Source: Coemansia sp. RSA 922
Lineage: Eukaryota > Kickxellomycota > Kickxellomycetes > Kickxellales > Kickxellaceae
Length of the DNA stretch: 40,176 bases
NCBI GenBank assembly: GCA_027577415.1
Contig: JANBQS010000076.1
Location: 1 to 40,176 of the forward strand
Direction: 5' to 3'
Shown: positions 37,377 through 40,176 of the stretch, in pieces
Layout: the number at the start of each line of letters is the position of its first letter
How positions within the stretch are numbered: the first letter of the stretch is position 1
The notes under the pieces: model-generated
The model's input: the letters and a program-made list of their open reading frames with translations, nothing else
What the model was told of the DNA's origin: nothing
The model's database searches: none
Made by a program: the position numbers and the translations under genes

Positions 37377-37565
37377 CTACACTTGGAGGGAGTGGCCGCC
37401 GAAGCAGGAAGAGGGAGTGAGAACAGTGACACAAGGCATTACCCAATATTTTTTCCATCGTCAATGTCGTAGACATCATTTTCGCTGTCATCATCATCAT
37501 AGTCGTCATAGTAGTGTCGCGAAAAAGGGGAAATAGGCAGAAACACACAAAAAAACGAGTTTGAA

Positions 37566-38091
37566 CGAACAAAAAAATTGAGAAGGGCACAAAAAATACC
37601 TAATTGGAAACAGGTCAGTGCAAACAAAAAGAAAATGTCTTTAAAAGCGATGAACAAAGCAGACGAAATAAAAAAATGTGAAAGTGAAGCGAAAAACAGA
37701 TGTCACAACAATCGGTCAACACTGGTCATTTATGTTCTCTCAAAAGAGCAGCGTCTATTATTACCAATGTTCAAAAGTCTGGATTAAGTAGATGCAGTGT
37801 GCACAACCACTTTATTGTTTTCCAGTGCGGGAACAGTTGGAAGCTGCACCCATGGCCTGGTTGCCTGGGCTGCTGTTGTCACTGTTGGATGATCGCCAGA
37901 TGTTGCACATCTGTACAAGTCGATCCAAGCGCAATTTGGCAAAGGGCTCTTGGGAATCCGCAGCAATTGCGAGTAGGCGGCATTTACTAAAAGAGAAAAA
38001 AAAGAGGGAAAGAGCTTTCTGTCCTCTCCTACTCTTCGCTTCTGTTTATTCCACCTATTCTCATTATTCACTTGGTACTGACTCTAGCGCA
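37566..38091. other. Upstream region of the DUF4246 gene
   Basis: AT-rich left half, then a GC-richer part (37800-37980) that continues the downstream reading frame to an ATG at 37792. That extension (MQCAQPLYCF...) matches nothing in the DUF4246 family and ends in a lysine-rich and CT-rich leader, so I treat it as 5' leader. Confidence 0.45.
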
Positions 38092-39804
38092 ATGGGCAGG
38101 CGCCATATCTATACTGCCATCTCGTCATTGGCAACCTTGGATGAGCGCATTAGGGCTTTCTTTCCTCCTGGTGCCATTTATTGTTGCGAGCCTGAACGAC
38201 TGGGCACACTTGTGGAGAGGCGGATGCGCCAGATGAGTAGCGGCATTCGTTCAAAGTCGGACTGGATCGATTCCCTTAATGACGCCGACACTCGTGCTGG
38301 CTGGACCGCCGAAGCCAAAGCGAAGGGGTTGACTGATGTCGAGTTTGCATACGTACTGGACGAGCTAGCGTACTACGCATCCTTAAACCCGTCAGACAGT
38401 AACGTCAGAATTAGTGCAGCAGATGGCGTGTGGTTTTCTGATACACTTATTGACGACAAGACCACGATTGAGCTCAAAGACTATGTAACCATTCTCGAGA
38501 GAATTCCAGGTCGCCAAAAAGACTGGTATCCTAAGGACCGGTCGCGTGTACTCAATCTGGTTGATCCGTCACTCTATCCGCTGATCTATGGTCGCTCGAA
38601 GCTGTGTCGTCAGACCAGCACGTCACCACAGGCGGCGCTTAAGCTTGAAGAATTGGAGGAGTTTCCTGGATCTCTTGAGGGATGGCACAATGCTTTAAAC
38701 GTTGCCGACGATAGAGAGTCAGACTACTATCTCCCAACGGGGCATGGACGGTACTGCACTTATTCTTCTGACAATTTTAGCTGGTTACCGTCCGAGTTTC
38801 GAGTGGACGACAATGGTGCTGTTACTATCGAGTCCTACCTCAACAACTTGCACCCAGTCAAACATGCCGCGATGTACCAGATTATTGCCAGCGTCTTTTC
38901 CAAGTTTCTCCCTTTGCTTGAGCAGGCGGTGACTGATCTCGTTCATCCACTCCAGTCGCGAGTGAAACTAGATCGAGATAAATACTACAAGAGTGATGAG
39001 CCACTGATCGACAGCGATGACGACGATTACTACGAGGAGATTATTCTCTGGAGGAAACGCGCAACATTTGTCCACCCGCAACCAGAGCCGTTTGTTGCGC
39101 CCGCGCGCCCTGTTATTCCCTACAAGCTTCGTGGGCGGCGGTTGCAGGCCATTGTCAAAATGGCCAACATTGAGCTGACTTCAGAGAGTCCATTCTATGG
39201 CGGCGAGGACTGGAGCGTGGTGGGCTTGGCTAATGAGCGTATTATTGCCACTGGTGTATTTTTCTATGACGTGGCGAACATCGCGCCAAGTAGTATGCGA
39301 TTCCGAGAGGCACTTTCTTCGTTGGATATCGAGATCGAAGGATATGACATTGAGTCAATCGTCAAGGCGTACGGTATAGAGCAAGACCAACTAGGGGAAG
39401 AAGACACCGTATCGCAGGAACTAGGCAGTGTTGATGTTAAAGATGGACGATGCGTGGTGTTCCCCAACATACACCAGTACAAGTTTCTCGAGCTCAAGCT
39501 AGCTGACAACACCATGTGTGGTCATTGCAAGATGCTTACGTTTTACTTTGTAGATCCGAGTACGCGCATTCCATCGACAGAGATTGTGCCGCCACAGCAG
39601 CAAGATTGGTCCTTTGAAGGCATCTTGGAATCTGAGCCGTTCTGCCGTTTGCCGCAGCTGGTAGTGGATGGCATCATGGACATAGTCGACTTTCCAATTT
39701 CGCTCAAGGAGGCAAAGAGACTTCGTCTACAGGTGCACCAGGACGAATATTGCAAAGATGATACACTGGAGTTGTTTGAGCCCGTGGCTCTCTTTCGTGC
39801 CTAG
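38092..39804 (+). CDS. DUF4246 protein with lost oxygenase active site
   Basis: The ATG at 38092 gives 570 residues. It shows the DUF4246 layout: an N-terminal helical part with MSSGIRSKSDWIDSL and a middle IESYLNNLHPVKHAAMYQII. The C-terminal double-stranded beta-helix carries the family blocks FYGGEDW, ANERIIATGVFFYD, FREAL, VVFPNIHQY, FYFVDPSTRIPST and VPPQQQDW. DUF4246 proteins are fungal 2-oxoglutarate/Fe(II) oxygenase-like. The usual WHVEG motif is WSVVG here (Ser375 and Val377), the distal QH is QY (Tyr463), and the GHRK arginine is Cys479. All predicted metal and 2-oxoglutarate ligands are therefore changed in an otherwise complete, unbroken frame. Probably a non-catalytic relative. 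An alternative in-frame ATG exists at 37792. Confidence 0.82.
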   Translation: MGRRHIYTAISSLATLDERIRAFFPPGAIYCCEPERLGTLVERRMRQMSSGIRSKSDWIDSLNDADTRAGWTAEAKAKGLTDVEFAYVLDELAYYASLNPSDSNVRISAADGVWFSDTLIDDKTTIELKDYVTILERIPGRQKDWYPKDRSRVLNLVDPSLYPLIYGRSKLCRQTSTSPQAALKLEELEEFPGSLEGWHNALNVADDRESDYYLPTGHGRYCTYSSDNFSWLPSEFRVDDNGAVTIESYLNNLHPVKHAAMYQIIASVFSKFLPLLEQAVTDLVHPLQSRVKLDRDKYYKSDEPLIDSDDDDYYEEIILWRKRATFVHPQPEPFVAPARPVIPYKLRGRRLQAIVKMANIELTSESPFYGGEDWSVVGLANERIIATGVFFYDVANIAPSSMRFREALSSLDIEIEGYDIESIVKAYGIEQDQLGEEDTVSQELGSVDVKDGRCVVFPNIHQYKFLELKLADNTMCGHCKMLTFYFVDPSTRIPSTEIVPPQQQDWSFEGILESEPFCRLPQLVVDGIMDIVDFPISLKEAKRLRLQVHQDEYCKDDTLELFEPVALFRA

Positions 39805-40101
39805 TCGTGCAATACTTTTACATGGCCTATGTGTCCAATAACATCAGTGTTATGACAATAATATTTTATCTGTTGAAAGAATATTTGGCTTTTAGGATAC
39901 GTTTACTTGCACATATCGACTAGAAACAAGCTACTAAGGATGGGCAGATTTAGTTTCGTTGTGCCAATATCCCGTAGCCCGCTTATTGGCGACATATATT
40001 CCAACATTACACCAAATTATACAAGATACTAATATTTGTTGTGAGCATTTTAATTCCGATATAAAAAAAAAGAATATGACAATAAATTTTTTTTTGTACG
40101 T
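39805..40101. other. Intergenic region between convergent genes
   Basis: 297 bp of AT-rich 3' UTR sequence for the DUF4246 gene and the convergent minus-strand gene. No other feature. Confidence 0.5.
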
Positions 40102-40176
40102 TTAGAAAGCCTGCTCAGCGGGGAACTCAAAGACAACATCCTTGCTGGTGAGACGCTTGTAGACAGCCGAGAAAGT
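40102..40176 (-). CDS. C-terminal end of an unidentified protein (partial)
   Basis: Minus-strand reading from the window edge gives 24 residues (TFSAVYKRLTSKDVVFEFP...) ending EQAF and a TAA at 40104-40102. C/G-rich third positions indicate a well-expressed housekeeping gene. The tail looks conserved, but I cannot assign a family from it with confidence. Confidence 0.6.
   Translation of the reverse strand, partial: TFSAVYKRLTSKDVVFEFPAEQAF

Larger units (their letters stand above)
36700..37565 (-). repeat. Tandem duplication unit 2 (orphan gene C)
   Basis: Second copy of the unit at 35360-36235, in the same orientation and starting about 1340 bases further on. Coding part, TATA box, leader (GGAATGTCATCCACAGG against GGAATGGCATCCACAGG) and upstream Asp-codon-rich stretch are all conserved. 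Confidence 0.8.

Noticed and set aside
37792..38091. A 100-residue N-terminal extension of the DUF4246 protein
   Set aside because: It has no similarity to the family, and the part next to 38092 is a CT-rich leader. The ATG at 38092 is better placed, though the longer form cannot be fully excluded.

Overview
The window looks like nuclear DNA of an early-diverging fungus, plausibly Kickxellomycotina (Coemansia-like). Genes are compact and intron-poor, the few introns are about 90-105 bp with GT/AG ends, and the genes sit in divergent or convergent pairs with short AT-rich gaps. It carries typical eukaryotic housekeeping genes (26S proteasome Rpt4, mitochondrial EF-Tu, the mitochondrial GTP/GDP carrier, an insulysin-type M16 protease) together with fungal families: FunK1-type kinases, DUF4246, DHA2 transporters and a large F-box-like family. 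The lineage is inferred from family content, not from a phylogenetic marker search.

Region 1 (1-9.6 kb) is mostly housekeeping: the tail of an unknown gene; a secreted protein ending in eight YGRPE repeats; a small possible ubiquitin-like protein; RPT4 divergent from a WW/FF-domain protein; mitochondrial EF-Tu divergent from the GTP/GDP carrier GGC1; and a C6orf136/DUF2358-type mitochondrial protein. The standout is mitochondrial EF-Tu. Its G3 GTP-binding motif (DCPGH) is interrupted by a 297-residue in-frame insertion that starts with Cys, has intein blocks A, B, F and G, ends in Gly-Asn and is followed by Cys. This is an intein with an apparently dead LAGLIDADG endonuclease.

Region 2 (9.7-15.6 kb) holds two tandem DHA2 multidrug or amino-acid transporters, a 1.3 kb gap without a supported gene, and a GPI-anchored SH3b-like surface protein.

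Region 3 (15.6-26.3 kb) is a cluster of three FunK1-type genes at different stages of decay. The complete gene joins a PD-(D/E)XK nuclease-like domain to a kinase with HRD and DFD motifs. A close, recent duplicate keeps the nuclease-like part but has lost the kinase core. A distant copy has lost the key residues of both domains and carries an in-frame stop. The first two share a duplicated divergent promoter that drives different partner genes.

Region 4 (26.3-37.6 kb) is an accessory region: three members of a small orphan protein family (two in a tandem 0.9-kb duplication) with TATA boxes at the same distance and CRE-like TGACGT sites; a decayed repeat or mobile element present twice; an intact membrane-anchored insulysin; and a broken Fanzor (eukaryotic TnpB) gene.

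Region 5 (37.6-40.2 kb) contains a DUF4246 protein that keeps the family scaffold but has lost its predicted iron and 2-oxoglutarate ligands, and the last 24 codons of an unidentified gene on the minus strand. No rRNA gene, tRNA gene or CRISPR array was recognised.
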